Below, in pieces: positions 34,801 through 48,700 of a stretch of DNA of 64,000 nucleotides. Source of the DNA: Scatophagus argus (Eukaryota > Chordata > Actinopteri > Scatophagidae). Under the pieces are notes generated by a model. It was not told where the DNA came from and made no database searches. It saw nothing but the letters and a program-made list of their open reading frames with translations. Position 1 is the first letter of the stretch. Every line of letters begins with the position of its first letter. The translations under genes were made by a program, and so were the position numbers. Where the stretch lies: positions 14,471,641 to 14,535,640 of the forward strand of contig NC_058513.1 in the NCBI RefSeq assembly GCF_020382885.2, in the 5' to 3' direction.

Positions 34801-37800
34801 TTTCAGTGCAAATTATGTCAATATGTAATTTAAATGTGTATTGTAGCAGCTAAGCCTAAACTTACAGGCACTGTGGGACTACAGAGAGAGGCCAATAATT
34901 GCACCGCAAATAGCAAAGCAAATAACAGACTCTGACTTTTGCTTCTTTGATGGAATATTAATTGATCACCAGTAATGTTTTTCATCATCATTAGCTACAA
35001 GAATCCATAGCCATTGTCCACAAATCTCCATACATCCAAACATTTCACCGATATAACAGTGTAGCAATCGTCTAGCATAGCGGTCAGAAAAATTTTGCGT
35101 TCCTCCGTCCTGCAGCATCTGTTCCCTGGGTGAACGTTCTACCTATAATGGCAGTGACCCAAAGCACAACGGTGACACCTACAGGACCAACTGTGGCGTC
35201 CTACATACACTTAGCTCTAGAATTTGCTCCTAAATGTACATTAATAGAACAATAATAATAATTAATTTAACAATTGACTAGAATTTCTCATGCCAACTGG
35301 TGAGGATAGTAATGTTTAATCGACTAGTCAGTAATACTCGTGGACATCCTTACTATCCAGTATGAGCCTGAAAAAAACATACATTATACATTATAAAATA
35401 TACACATTATAAAATAAAGACAGGAGACACTGTGGTTATTGTAAAAGATTAAAGGTTTGGACAAAATAATATCCGCTCCTGGCAGCATGATGCAATGTAA
35501 AGCAGTCAACTTACATCATATTTGATATTTGACCTTTATGTTGAGGCTGAGAAGAGAATGCTTTGTTTTGTTTTTAGAGGTTGAAGCTTAAAGGTGTGTT
35601 GCATTTTAATGGAGTTTATCATAAGGTGTTTCTCTTACTTTATTCATATTCTTCAGGTGAACACTGACATTTAAACATCTCTTACTGCAGTCTCCTTAGA
35701 AAAGCAGCAGAAGTTGGGAGCAGTTTTCTTAAACCTCGTACCCCCACAACCATTTTCTCTCCATCAGTCACAGCATGTAATAGTAGTTGAGTCTTTAAGC
35801 CTGTCGGCCTAATTATACAGTGAGACAGTCCATCAATCATATGATCAAAAGCGCTATTGCTGCCCTGGTCAGCCTGTCATAGCAACATAGCTTGATGAGC
35901 GCACAAAGGAGCCAGGTCTCTTGGGAAATTAGAGGCTTGTGAAGGGAGGTGTTGCCACCTCTTTCAGTCAACCTGAGTGCCTGTACTCTTTCTGTTTCAG
36001 ACGGCCAGTGGGAATGTGGAGGCCAAGGTGGTTTGTTTCTACAGAAGGAGAGATATCTCCCATAGCCTCATCCAGCTCGCAGACAAACATGCAAGTGAGT
36101 AGTAACTCCTGGCGCACATTCAAACTTCTAACCTCCTGTTCAGCCGTTACATGTGAATTAAAGTTTCTGTTCCAGTCAAGCAAAGACAAAACAGTTTATT
36201 CAGTATCTGTATGTGAATATACACTAAACTGAGACGCAGAGCTGAAGCAATAAATCAATTCGACTATCAATGGGTATTAGGCAGCAATTTGAATTACTGA
36301 CTCATTTTTAGGTAAAAATGCAGCACATTTGGTTTTCTCTGCCGTAAACTTATGTTTTTGACTGCTGGTCAGACAAACCAAATGATGATATCTTTTTTTT
36401 ATATGTGTGTATACATGCGTGTATATTTTTTGCAGTTCTCTGACATTCTTTCTAGATCAAAGAAATTAATTGATGAGCTGAGAAAAGGATTGGCAGAAAA
36501 AAATCTGCAGCTGTATAAAATGGACATTACAGCACCACTCAGACTGTTTGGTTTCTAAGTACATTTGTATTTTCAGCCATCCTCAGTGAGGGAAACTGTC
36601 ATTTTGAGCTTTCTGCTGAATGTCAGTCAGACAGGCAGGCATTTCCAGCTATGTAGCATGTCCTTCTCACGACATTTACTTTCATTATCTTTTTTTCTCT
36701 CACTTCAACCACTGCTCCAGAATGCTACCATTTAGCGACATAGATAGGCTGTCTTGTGCTATCAGTATCTATATATCACTTTTATTTCTCAATTACCTAT
36801 TATTGAGAGGGGGGGAAACAAGAGTGTGACTGTGTGAGGAGAAGGAAGGAAAGAAAGGTGGTGTTAGCACAACAACACCTGTTCTGTGTGGGAAGGCTTC
36901 TACCTGTTTTCAGCTATGTTTCACTTTATTTTTTGTCAGAATAAAACAAATTATGGATTACTTTCTGGAAAAAAAAAACTCGCTTTTGCCAAAGCAAACC
37001 CACAACTTTGGAATAGGACGATTGAGATGAGGAGTCATGCTTTAGAAGATTACATGATTGACACTCAGCAGTGAAAGGAAAGACATGACTATTGTGTGCC
37101 TAAATGCTATTCTCTTTGTGCAGTCAGACTGTCTGTGAAAACCAGTTTTGCTTATCTGTCTGGACTCTGTAAACACAAAGCAACCATAAACACTAAAATA
37201 TACACCATACAGCTTGTGGGAACATATGCATCCATTGCACCACAGTGCAGTGCCAATTCCACAAACTATTTAAAGTCGGTCGTCTACCAGCTGGTCAGCA
37301 GAAGAGACAGAAACAATAATAAAATTTAACACTACCTACCACACTTTAAAAAAAAAAAAAAAAAAAAAAGAATTCACACAATTAATGGCTCAGATTAGTT
37401 CAGGGGAAAACAGAAAGACGGCCAGTTTACAGAAATAAAACATAATGTGCAGAGTTTGTAGGAGTCAAATCTGAAATGTCTGTTATTACCAAACTACTGA
37501 TTAACAAGTTGAGCTACAAATATTTCAGTGTGCTTATCTGAATGCTTACTTCTAAATTACGGGGGGAGAAAATTCAGTTATTCTGGATCCCTGTTTGCAA
37601 AATCTACATCCAGTTTGCCTGTCATGCTGATTTTCATCATTGCAGCCTAAGCTCAGACAACAGCAGAGGGCTGAAGAGTTACTCTGTAGGAGAGCTAACA
37701 GATCCAAATCCCAAACATTTCACATTTCCAACCTTCCCTCATAGTTATCCAGCCATGCAGATTCTTTTGAGCCTTTAAAGTATTTGCTACTAAAATTGCT

Positions 37801-40800
37801 GCTGCCTCTTCAACACAATAGAGGTAAATAGAATTATGTTTTTGGTATTCAAAGCATAACTCAAGAGAGCCTGTAGCTGTTTCTTCTTTTTCCATTCCTA
37901 CATTGCCCTTTTGGAATGCATACAATACTCAAAGTCTTGAAAAATGTCTGCATCTTGCTGTGAAGACCTATAAATTAGCAGCCAGACGCTAACCTCAGTG
38001 AAAATAAGAGGTACGCTTCCTGTAGTTGCCTTCCAGTGGTTTGTCAGTGAAAAGAAGCTTTCAGTGTGAACGGCTGCAAGAACAACAACAAAAAAGGATC
38101 AGTGTAAGGCCATCTCCACTCAAAAAGATTCCATTAGCTGTCTTAAAACAGCACTTGCAGCTCTGATGAATCATAGAAGAGCTCATTTAAAAGCAGTAGC
38201 ACTGCTATGTGTTGGATAGTGAAAGCTGCAGTAAAGAGATTATGTTGCACTAAAATCTGAACGTAATGCAAGGTTTTTAAAAATTGTGAACTAACCAGAG
38301 ACACTGTTCAGTTGAACTGAAGTGCTTGCTGAAGGGTCGTACAGCATCTGAAACCCCTTCCCTCACACCCGTTCGAGGTCAGACGGTAATCAGGCCGTGT
38401 ATTTATTCAATACATCTTAACATGAAAAATGACAAATAAATGTGTCAAAAATTGGGGGGAACAAAGATATCTAGAGAGAGATAAGTTCAAACCCTGACTC
38501 CTTTGTCATCTCTGCACAGCTGGCCAATCACAGTGCTGTACTAGTGCCACTACTAGCTCATGAAAACAACTGGTGGACTAATAGGCAGTTGCCAACGGCA
38601 GATGATATTTATTTATATACCTGCACTGTGTAACTGTAATTTAAAATGTTTATCTGCTGTCTGGCATTATGTGCTGACTCAGAGTTATGGATGAACTCTG
38701 TTCTTAAAGTTACATTTCTAGTTCTCGTCCTGAGCTTAATAGCTTGGGTGTCCTTAATGGATGGCAGCAATAATTTGTGATTGCAAAGCCAGAGAGAGTC
38801 ATTTTCACCAGCGTGTTGTTTTACATCTGAAGGCAGTGCTGTTATGAAATATCAGTAAGTGCTCTTGGATGAAACCTTAGAGATAAATGGTTGAATTAGG
38901 CTGAAACCATTTGTGACTTTGATAGTCTGCTGGTCTGTGATTGATCAGTCGTGATTAAGCCGGTGTCGTGTTTCTTGTGTCATTTTTCCTGAACTTGTCT
39001 CTGTGACACCTGGGTACCATTTCTCACATCATTTCTGTGTTTCCTGATGTGATTTTCTGCTGTGTGTGCCTTTTGCAGAGGAGTTGGAAGAAGAGAAGGA
39101 GAACCCGACAGAGACAGAACTAACAGAAAAACAGAAACACCAGCTTCGCCACAGAGAGCTCTTTCTCTCCCGACAGTATGAGAGTCTGCCTGCGACACAC
39201 ATCAGGTACTGTGCAAAGACTTGCATACGTCATGATCCGCAGGCAGTGCTCTTGGACAGTCACTCATCCAGCCATGAGCAGACAAATCGAGCGCCGCTCA
39301 CTTCCTGTGTCTTTGTTTTTCATAGTGCTTTTTCCCTCCTTTTCTCCTTATTAGGGGGAAGTGCAGTGTTGCGTTATTGAATGAGACTGAAGCTGTTCTT
39401 TCATACCTTGACAAAGAGGTGAGTCAAGGAAAAGGAACTGATTTTGACTTTATTTGTCATCTTTTACAGGATTTCCTTGTTGCACACTGTGCAGTCTCTA
39501 ACAAGGGATTACATTCACTCTCAATCAGCTCACTATTATCTTCATTTATCATTTGCTCCATAAAACTTAGGGGAAAAAATAACAATGAAATATGTTATAG
39601 AATTTTATACGGCCAAGATGATGGTGTCAGGTTGCCGTCCAACTAACAGGTCACTGAAACTATTGAGTGTTTTATCTCATAAGACCCGAAAAGTCAAATC
39701 CTCACAACTGCGGAGCTGAAACCATAATAGGGTTAGAGCCACAGCTGACTCTAGCCCGGGTTTAGGAGCAAAATATCTTTGAAATCTTAAAGTCATTAGA
39801 GTTGAATTTGCACAGAGAATACCGGAAGATTCGCCAAAAATTCAAGTTTTAGGTTCAGCTGTATGGTAGAGAGGAAACAGAGTTTGACATTGTCATTAAA
39901 TTGAAATATGTAAGCTGACTGGTGTTGTGTTCTCTTCAGGATACGTTCTTCTACTCACTGGTGTACGACCCCACGCAGAAGACCCTTCTTGCCGACAAAG
40001 GAGAGATCAGGGTGGGACCGCGCTTTCAGGCAGACGTACCTGAGATGCTACAAGAGGGTCAGTCCTAAATGCACATGCTTTACTCAATATGTGACTTAAT
40101 TAATTAGACGTACAAGTTTCGTTGTTTTAGATCTATGAAAAACCGTTTTCATCCCTAGCCTTCTGATCCACACCATGCGGGCGTGCAAGTGTGCGTGCGT
40201 GTGTCTGTGTGTGTGACTGGTCTCAAAGGGTTACGGCAGAGAAAGGCAGTCATTCTTTGGAAAATATGTAGGCTTTGCTCTAATAATGGAGATAATAGCA
40301 GCTTTTTTTCCTTGTTGAAGTTCATTAAAGTAATCTGTTAGTGGTTTGGTGTTAAAGCACATGATTGACACTCGTTGTTTATAGATTGTCCACACTTGAC
40401 AGGAAGAAAGAATGGTTGGTGGTTGACTCAATAAACCTCTTTGACACACGCAGCTGGAGAGTTTACGTCAGTCTTTCATATGAGGGTCAAGTATTAATGG
40501 TGCATTAAGTCGATTGTACCTCCCTGGGTTGTAATTTTGGAACGTGCGGACTAAAAGCATTCATTTGGATAAAAAATCATTGCCAAAATGGACAGCCCTG
40601 CTCTTTTCTATCCACTACCATTATGAAGTATGTGGACATTTTCAGAGATTAGCAAATAGTGTGCAGAGTTTAGCTCAACCAGAAAAATTTATACACAGTC
40701 AAATGGGTTGATTATCACAACTACAAAATCTAGCAAATAACCAAATTATTATTCAGTTTCTTCATCTTTGGACTGTTTTCAAGCTCCCTTGCTGAGTGTA

Positions 40801-43800
40801 AGCTGTTGTTTCTGTGTGTCCTTCAGGCGAGGCAGATGACAGGGACCAGTCCAAGTTAGAAGAGAAGCTGTGGGATCCAGAGTGCCCACTCACCAACAAA
40901 CAGATAGACCAATTCCTAGTGGTGGCACGGTAAGACCTTCTGCCCATGACCTCTAGACCGACAACATCCTGACCAAATAAACCGTTTCATTTAGCAGTGT
41001 GTTATGAACTTGATTCTCTCAGTCTCTGTCTATTTCAACTCGCTTAACAGGTTGAACAGTTTGTATTAAAGTCCTAGAACCTTCACTGCTGTGACATGTT
41101 ACTCGTCGCCAGTTATTTTCATCTTTTTGAGGATGCAAAAGTTATAAATTCAGTTGTTGTTTTAAGCAATAAGTAAGGTTCGGTATTTCCATATTTTGTT
41201 CTTTTTATTAAAAAATGGATGAGAATTACATTAAAAATGAATAATACAAAGACTTATGTTTAAATCCGTGCAAATATTCCAAACAATAAATTATTGTGTT
41301 TGAACCATAATCTGCTCAATTACTCATTTTCTTGTTCCCCATTACTGGAAGCTTTCAATGTTTGTTTATTCCTTTATAAAAACCAATTGGCAAAAATACA
41401 AATAACCTGTCTGACAAAGATGTATAATTATGCTGAAATGAAGTGGTACATTATTCATTCACTTATGTATTTTTCCAGTTTGGTTGTTTATGTGCTTGTT
41501 GTTCTCTATTTCAGGGCGGTTGGGACCTTTGCTCGAGCGTTGGACTGCAGCAGTTCAGTTAGACAGCCAAGCTTACACATGAGTGCAGCTGCAGCCTCAC
41601 GAGATATCACATTGGTGCGCTGGACACACACACACACACACACTTACACACCCCCGCAGTACCTGAACGTGACTTTAATTATTGATTATCACCCCCCCAC
41701 CTTCTCTGTCCACTTGTTGCAGTTCCATGCGATGGACACGCTGCATCGTCATAATTACGACCTGTCCAGTGCACTGAGTGTTCTGGTCCCAGCGGGCGGC
41801 CCAGTGCTCTGCAGGGATGAGATGGAGGAGTGGAGCGCCTCGGAAGCTGCCATGTTCGAGGAGGCGTTAGAGAAATATGGAAAAGACTTCAACGACATCC
41901 GACAAGACTTTGTAAGTGTGTGTTTAGAAGTGGCATTCTGGCTTGTCTAGCATCATGTCAGTCAGGATTACTGGGATGTCAGTCATCTGAGACAGCAAAC
42001 TGCCTTTGGTGGTTTGAATAATACAGGATGCCGGATGCAAACGATCGGTGTTAGCCATTTTAAGTCTTTTGTATTTGCTGTTTGGGTGTGTTTCTAACAT
42101 TATATTTAACATTATCATTTAGCATTAGCCAACCATGATAACAGGATGCTATGTGAGTTACAGATAGCTCAGTCAGCCCTAAATGTGGCTAATCCTTTTC
42201 CTCTGTACTTCAAAACCCTCACAATAATGATCATCATTAGAAGGTGAGACGAGAAGAACCAGAAAAACATGCTACCTTTCTCTACCCAATTTGTTCTCAG
42301 TAGAGGAGTTCAGTATCTTGTTTTAAAAGTACCTTAGCACTGAGTCCATGTCTTTTTTGAGTTAGAAAAACATGAGATTCAGCTACTATTCCCCATTATT
42401 TTACCACAATATGCTTATTTTTTGTAGGCTTTAAATGTGGCTGTTCATACTTGGTTGTTTCTGTCTCAGTGGAGAACTGCAGCTGCAGTCAGCTTGAATT
42501 TGTATGTTAAAATGTGCTCACAAGGCTTCATGTTGGGGGAATAACGGTAAAACGTTTTCGTATCACTCCTCCAGCATAATTCACTTCACAGCTGTTTGTC
42601 TGTATGTTCATGTATATCAGTTAAAAGCAGCTCTGCTTGTGTGTTGTGTGTTTAGGAGTATTTTTTTGAAACGTGACATACTAATGGACAGCAGAGAAGT
42701 TTGATTATGCCGCAGATGTGATTTGAGACGTTTCTGTGGATGTCTTGGTACTTCTTCAGTGAAAAAACTTGACACAATAGGGAATCAATCATAGTCTGCA
42801 TAAATTCAAGCCGACCCCACACATTGTTCTGTGAGGCACAAAATGATCAAGTTTAACAGCTGCCTTTCAGGTCTACAGGGGATGACTATTTGATTCTGTT
42901 GAACTTTCCTTCCCACCATCTACTTCTTCTGTGCAATAAAGGCAGGACATGGGTGTATGCAGTGGCACCAGGTGCTCATGAATACTTATTAAATGCGTGA
43001 ATCACTGTGTGTGTCTGTGTGAGGGTGTGTGTTTTCGTCTGGGGGCTCTAAACCAAGCAAAGCCAGTAGCTTTCAATGTTTTTGGTCACGATGCCTCTCA
43101 CTCATGAATATCCATGAAGGCCTTCGCACCCAGATGGCAAGAACATGAGATTTTAATAGCATTAATTTGCTCTCTGTGTCTCTCTTTCCCCCACCCCTCC
43201 CTCCACACCTCTTCATTCTTTCCTCTCGTGAAGTTGCCATGGAAGTCTCTGACTAGTATCATAGAGTACTACTACATGTGGAAGACCACAGACAGATATG
43301 TGCAACAGGTGAGACGAATTCAGGCTTTTCAAAACAATTTACAATCGATGCCACAGAAGGTGATTAATCTTGAATTTTAGTCTGTAGTCTTATCCAGACT
43401 TTTAAAATGTGTGATCCCACAGTTCCCACTTTCATTGTTAGACATCCTTGTCTTTGAATCGATGCACCTCCACATTTGTAATGCAGGTTTTCTTACAAAT
43501 AAGCTGACTTTCAAATGTGTAAAACTTTTGGAGTGCACTTATTCAAGAGACTTTCGAATGAATTTCGAGTGCATGAAATCCTTAGCAAACTGTAAAATAA
43601 TCAAAATTAATATGGATAAGTTAGGGGGATGCAGCTCAGAGGGAAGAGGTCACTTTTATAACATGAATATGAACCGCATTCACAGCAAAGGATTTTTCAT
43701 TTTATCTTTCAAAGACGATTCTTGCTCTCTTTTGTTATTTATCGATCGAACCACTGTCTTCCTCTCCGAGCAGAAGAGACTGAAGGCAGCAGAGGCAGAG

Positions 43801-45756
43801 AGCAAACTGAAGCAGGTTTATATCCCCACATAGTAAGTCACTTCCTTCCACTTTTATAGACGTTGATATCATTACAGTACTGCACAGTGATCATTGTTTT
43901 ATGCATAATTAATATGTTTTAATTTAAAGCACTGCACAAGACAGCTGCAGTCAGTCTTGAATCTCTCTCTCTCTCAGAAGTTAAAGCTCTTCCTTTTCTT
44001 CTCTCTGACAGTAACAAGCCCAACCCCAACCAGATCTCAATGACGAATGGCAAGATGGCGACTGTGAATGGAGCGGGCCCCGGGGCCTACCATGCAGCAG
44101 GCGGGGGAAGAGCCTGCGAGAGTTGCTATAGTGAGTTTTGCTTGTGTGTATGTGAGATTGAGTGTGTGATTTATGAATTGCAGGGGCAGTGAGCATGGGT
44201 CAGTTAGAAATGAACGGGGAAACAAATGCAGTGTTAGCCAGCAGAAGGGATTCTTTTAAACTTTTGGACTCTTCCAACTCTGGAAGGGCTGCTTTGATTT
44301 CCTTTTCACCATCACTGCTCATTTGTTTATTGATCTTGACAGCTGTTACTAATCCATCAGTATCTCCCCTTCACTGGGTTCTTGGTGTACTGTGCTACCA
44401 GAGCAGAGAGCAAGCTCACAGTCCAGATGATTAAATTTTAAATTGTCAGAAAATAATACCTCACAGTTTCTCAAGTGGATGTCCTGGAAACTTGCTTTGT
44501 CTGACCAATAGTCCAACCCCTCAAAATATTTAATATTTGACTAAGTGGTTGCTGCAGCTGACTCACAAGTACTGGTGCACTGCCAAAACAATGTTATTTT
44601 AGTAATTGTTTGAGTCATAGGGTACTGAACTGAACCTTCTGTACCAAACTGTTAGGGGCAAACACACGTAGCCTTGCAACCCCACAAAGCAGAAATGAAG
44701 TCACTGATTTCTGCTTTAATTTCTTGCTGAAATTAGATGCTATCAACAAAATCCAAACTGTACCTAACCCTACTACATACTCACATTTTCTTGTATCCTG
44801 CCCAGCAAGACATTTGTAAGCGCAGAGTTTCGACAGATGTTGAAGCCACTAACAGCGCCAATATCATTAGTCAATAGTGGGCATGCATTGACATTTGTGA
44901 TTTGATGAATGGCCCTTGATCAGATCATTTGGAGGAATGATGACATGTAGAAGAACGATGAATATCCTGAGTCTCTTTGGGCCAGCTTCCTCCAACAGTG
45001 CTTCTAACCTTCATCAATGCGTTTCGTACATGAACAGCCATGCAGTCGGCCCAGTGGTACTCATGGGGGCCTCCAAACATGCAGTGCCGCCTGTGCGTTT
45101 CCTGCTGGATGTACTGGAAGAAGTACGGCGGCCTGAAGATGCCAAGCAGGGCGGAGGGTCCAGAGGAGAGGACCTCCCCCAGTCCAGCAAGCAACGTAAG
45201 CTCATTCAGACATTACAGATGTAAAAAGAAAGGAATGTGGTGGGGCAGAAGGGTGGTCAAAAGAAATCCGATCCAGGTGTTTTAGAGTCACCTTAACCCC
45301 ATGTCTTACAGATTATAGAGCAGTAAAGCATTTTCCTTTTCTTTAAAGGGGGAGGGGCTCAAAATGAAAATAACTTTTTCTTTAAAAGCAGTTTTTATCA
45401 CCTGTTGTTGGTTCACTTGTATTCAGTGCCTCGTCTCCATCCCTCTTTCCCTCCCAGGAGCCTCGCTCACGGAGTCATGGTCCTCGCCAGTCCAACCATA
45501 TGGTGCCGATGCGAAACAGCGGCAGCCCCAAGTCCTCCATGAAGACCAAGCAGGCTTTCCTGCTGCAGGCCACCCGCCTCACCAAGCTGGCCCGGCACAT
45601 GTGCCGTGACATCATCAGGCTGCGCCGTGCTGCGCGCCGGCCCTTTGTCCCCATTAACTGTGGGGCCATAAAGGCAGAGTGTAAGAGCTCTTTCAATTCC
45701 TCCTAACTTCTGCCTCATGGGCACACGCACCTGCAGACAAGACGCATCATATGCAG

Positions 45757-45791
<35 letters not shown>

Positions 45792-48700
45792 ATCAAACAC
45801 ACCATCCTTCCTCACCCCGAGTGCCCCACCATCAATCCCCATCTCTGCCCCCCTCCCCTGTCTGTCTCTCTTTCTGTTTTTATTATTACTGTTATTATTA
45901 TTATTTTTGGTTTTTGTATTCCTCCACCCCCTGTTTCCAATAAAGACTGCCTGTCCTCATAACTATGAGTTTTGATCATCTTTTCATCGTGTTTTTATTT
46001 TTATCTTTTAAATTCTTTTGTCTGTTTTGGTTCTTAGTCACTGTGAACTGAAAGCCATTGTTGAAATTACACACACACACACACAGACTTACTGGTTAAA
46101 CAGGACTACACTACACGAGCACACCTACACACAACTGATTTTGCTCCTGCTATTAACAAGTAGACTGTAATGGGACCCAGTAGAACTCATATTCTAGTCC
46201 AAGCCTAGTCTATTTGCCGAAGTAAGAAGTAGGGAAAATGTATTTTACTAAGAGAAGCTCTATTTTGCACAGCTCCCCTTGCACAGGCCGTGCCCACCAC
46301 GCTGTCACAGCTGAATCAGCTGTCTCAGCCGCGAATGTTTTTTTGTAAATACTGAACCTCAGCTTAAGTGCGTTTGCCATCACGGTTTTGTTCTTTTTTG
46401 CACACACAGTTTTCACACTGTTAATCACGTGTGTTGTTGTGAGTGTATTAGACAAAATGAATTTTGTTTTCGGTCGATGATGAGTCTTAGACTGATGAAA
46501 CTTGGAGGGGGAAAAAAGGGAGGTTGAAGCCGAAGGCCCCTATTTGTTTGGTACAGAATAATTAGCTGCTCTTGACCTCTTTGCTGCTGGCTGCAGTCAT
46601 CAGCTGGACCATGTCCTGTTGGATGGTGCCCCTCTTCCCCTCCTGTGTTCAGATCATGCAATATTCATATGAATTCATCATGTTGCCTTTTGTAAATCAT
46701 GCAGACAAGATATGCCATTCAGAGCCATTTCTCCCCTCCACTTTGAGTCCTCGTCCTTCATTTTCTAACAGCGGTTGCAATATTCTCATCTCACCTTCTA
46801 CCTCTTTTTGCTCGTTTCTTTCATCACTGTGTGAATGTGAGAGTAGACCTCAAATAAAGTCACACCTGAAAGCATCTCTTCCGAGTCTTTGTGCTTCATG
46901 TGTCCCGTGTTGTCTGTCCATCAACTCCACCACACTCAGAGGAACCATAGAGGCACGCCTCCCACCCTGCCCCCAGCATGGACTCAGCCTGCAGTGTCTG
47001 CTGCCATAATATCTTAAGATTTTATTGTGTGTGTTTATGGTATGCCTTTCTTTTTTAATTTGTGAGTGTGCATGTGAGCTTGTACTTACATCTCTGTATG
47101 TGCATGTGGGACAGATTTTTTTTTTTGTCTTTAGTGGATATGCCATCTCTGTGAGTCACCACTCGGTCAGTCACCACATTACTGCCCTTAAGTGATTTGC
47201 TCACTTGCACTGACTGCATTTGCACCCTGTGTTGAAGATCTGCATTTCATTTAGGCTTGTTCAGATTAAACTCAGGTTGTCTTTTGCCAGTGGGACAGAT
47301 TTTATATATAATTCTGTGTAAAACAGTATTTAGCATTCTTGGTCAGTCAGTACCTCAGCAGATAAAGGGATCATGCAGTCCGAGAGACTCTGCACTGGTT
47401 GGTAAATGTATGTATGTATGTGTGTGTGTGTGTTTGGTTTAGACATGTTAAGGGTGTCGGAAGGGCAGGGGACTCGCCTACCCAAAACCAGAGCCGCCCA
47501 GAGGAGCACTCTGACCAGTGTTCTTCAGTTTCTAGGTAAATCAACACACGAAAAGGAGTAAAATGTGACCTTAATGAAACTCTTTCTGCTCCACTGTACT
47601 GAACAACTCAAAGAAACATGAGTGGAAATTACTCAGGTGGTGTGGTGTCTCCTCCAGAGTCCCGTCCAGCAGCCCACGCTCCTCGCTCCCACCGCACCCC
47701 GGGCCTGCAGACGCCTCCCCCTCGACGCCTCCTCTCCTCCCTCCCGCACGGCCCCCACGGCATGCTGGGAAAACGCAGCTACCATCACCACAGCAGGGCT
47801 GAGCCGGACAGGCGCTCAGGTGCACACGCACGCATACACACAGACACACATTTCTTTAAAAAACAAAGCTGAATTCTCAAAAGTTATTATGACTTGCAGT
47901 TCAATAAGACTGTTATTGCTTAACTTAATGCTGCCCAGAAGCAGAAAGTCATTACTTGAATTACACCTGTTGAACCCCCCCCAAAAAAATTTGAAAATGC
48001 ATCCCGTCTTGTTTTTAAATGAGTTACTTCTGATGAGAATGAACCTTGGGGACCAAACATTGTTGATATATAATGTTGTTATCTTCCTTTTGCTTGCCTT
48101 AAAATCAAATTAGTGGAAGTACACCTGGAGTTGATAACCTTTTCTGCCATTTCTTATCTAAACTAGCTCGTTGGAGAGAATGACAACTAATTCTAATGAA
48201 AACGAATCAGCAGATGGGGGTCATTTGGATAATTTGGATGATTCAACTTCAGTCTGACACTTTGTTTTTTATTGGTAACTTCCCTATTTTTACTGAAATT
48301 GAAACACAGTCATTTGTTGTACCACTTGTAACTAGGATAAGTAATAAACTTTTCGATACTGTTCACAAGTGACAAATTCCCTTATGTACTCTTTGCATCT
48401 TTCTTTTGTTTTTGCAGAGAACCCTGGCACAACAGGCGGACCCCTCCTGGTAAGTTTCTTAACAATAAATTAACAATAAACAAATCCTGTATAACTGCAT
48501 CACTGCTTATGGTAATAAAATGATATCTAATTGATTTTTTTGTTGCAGCATAATGGCCGGAACAGCAGCAGTGGAAACACCCGGGGTGGAGTGATGATCC
48601 GCAAGAGACGCCCCAACTGGATCGATGCCCCTGATGACAGCTTCTTCCTTGTCACCCGGGAGACCAGGTAAGCAAAGGTGACCCTTTTCTGACCTCTGAT

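Noticed and set aside
41294-41950. 218-codon frame as a single gene
   Set aside because: It runs through mta3 exon 8, intron 8 and exon 9 in one frame. The short intron (108 bp) happens to be open, but the splice sites and the conserved protein show that it is removed.
43411-43833. 140-codon frame before mta3 exon 11
   Set aside because: Intron sequence that happens to stay open into exon 11; only 43774..43832 aligns with MTA3.
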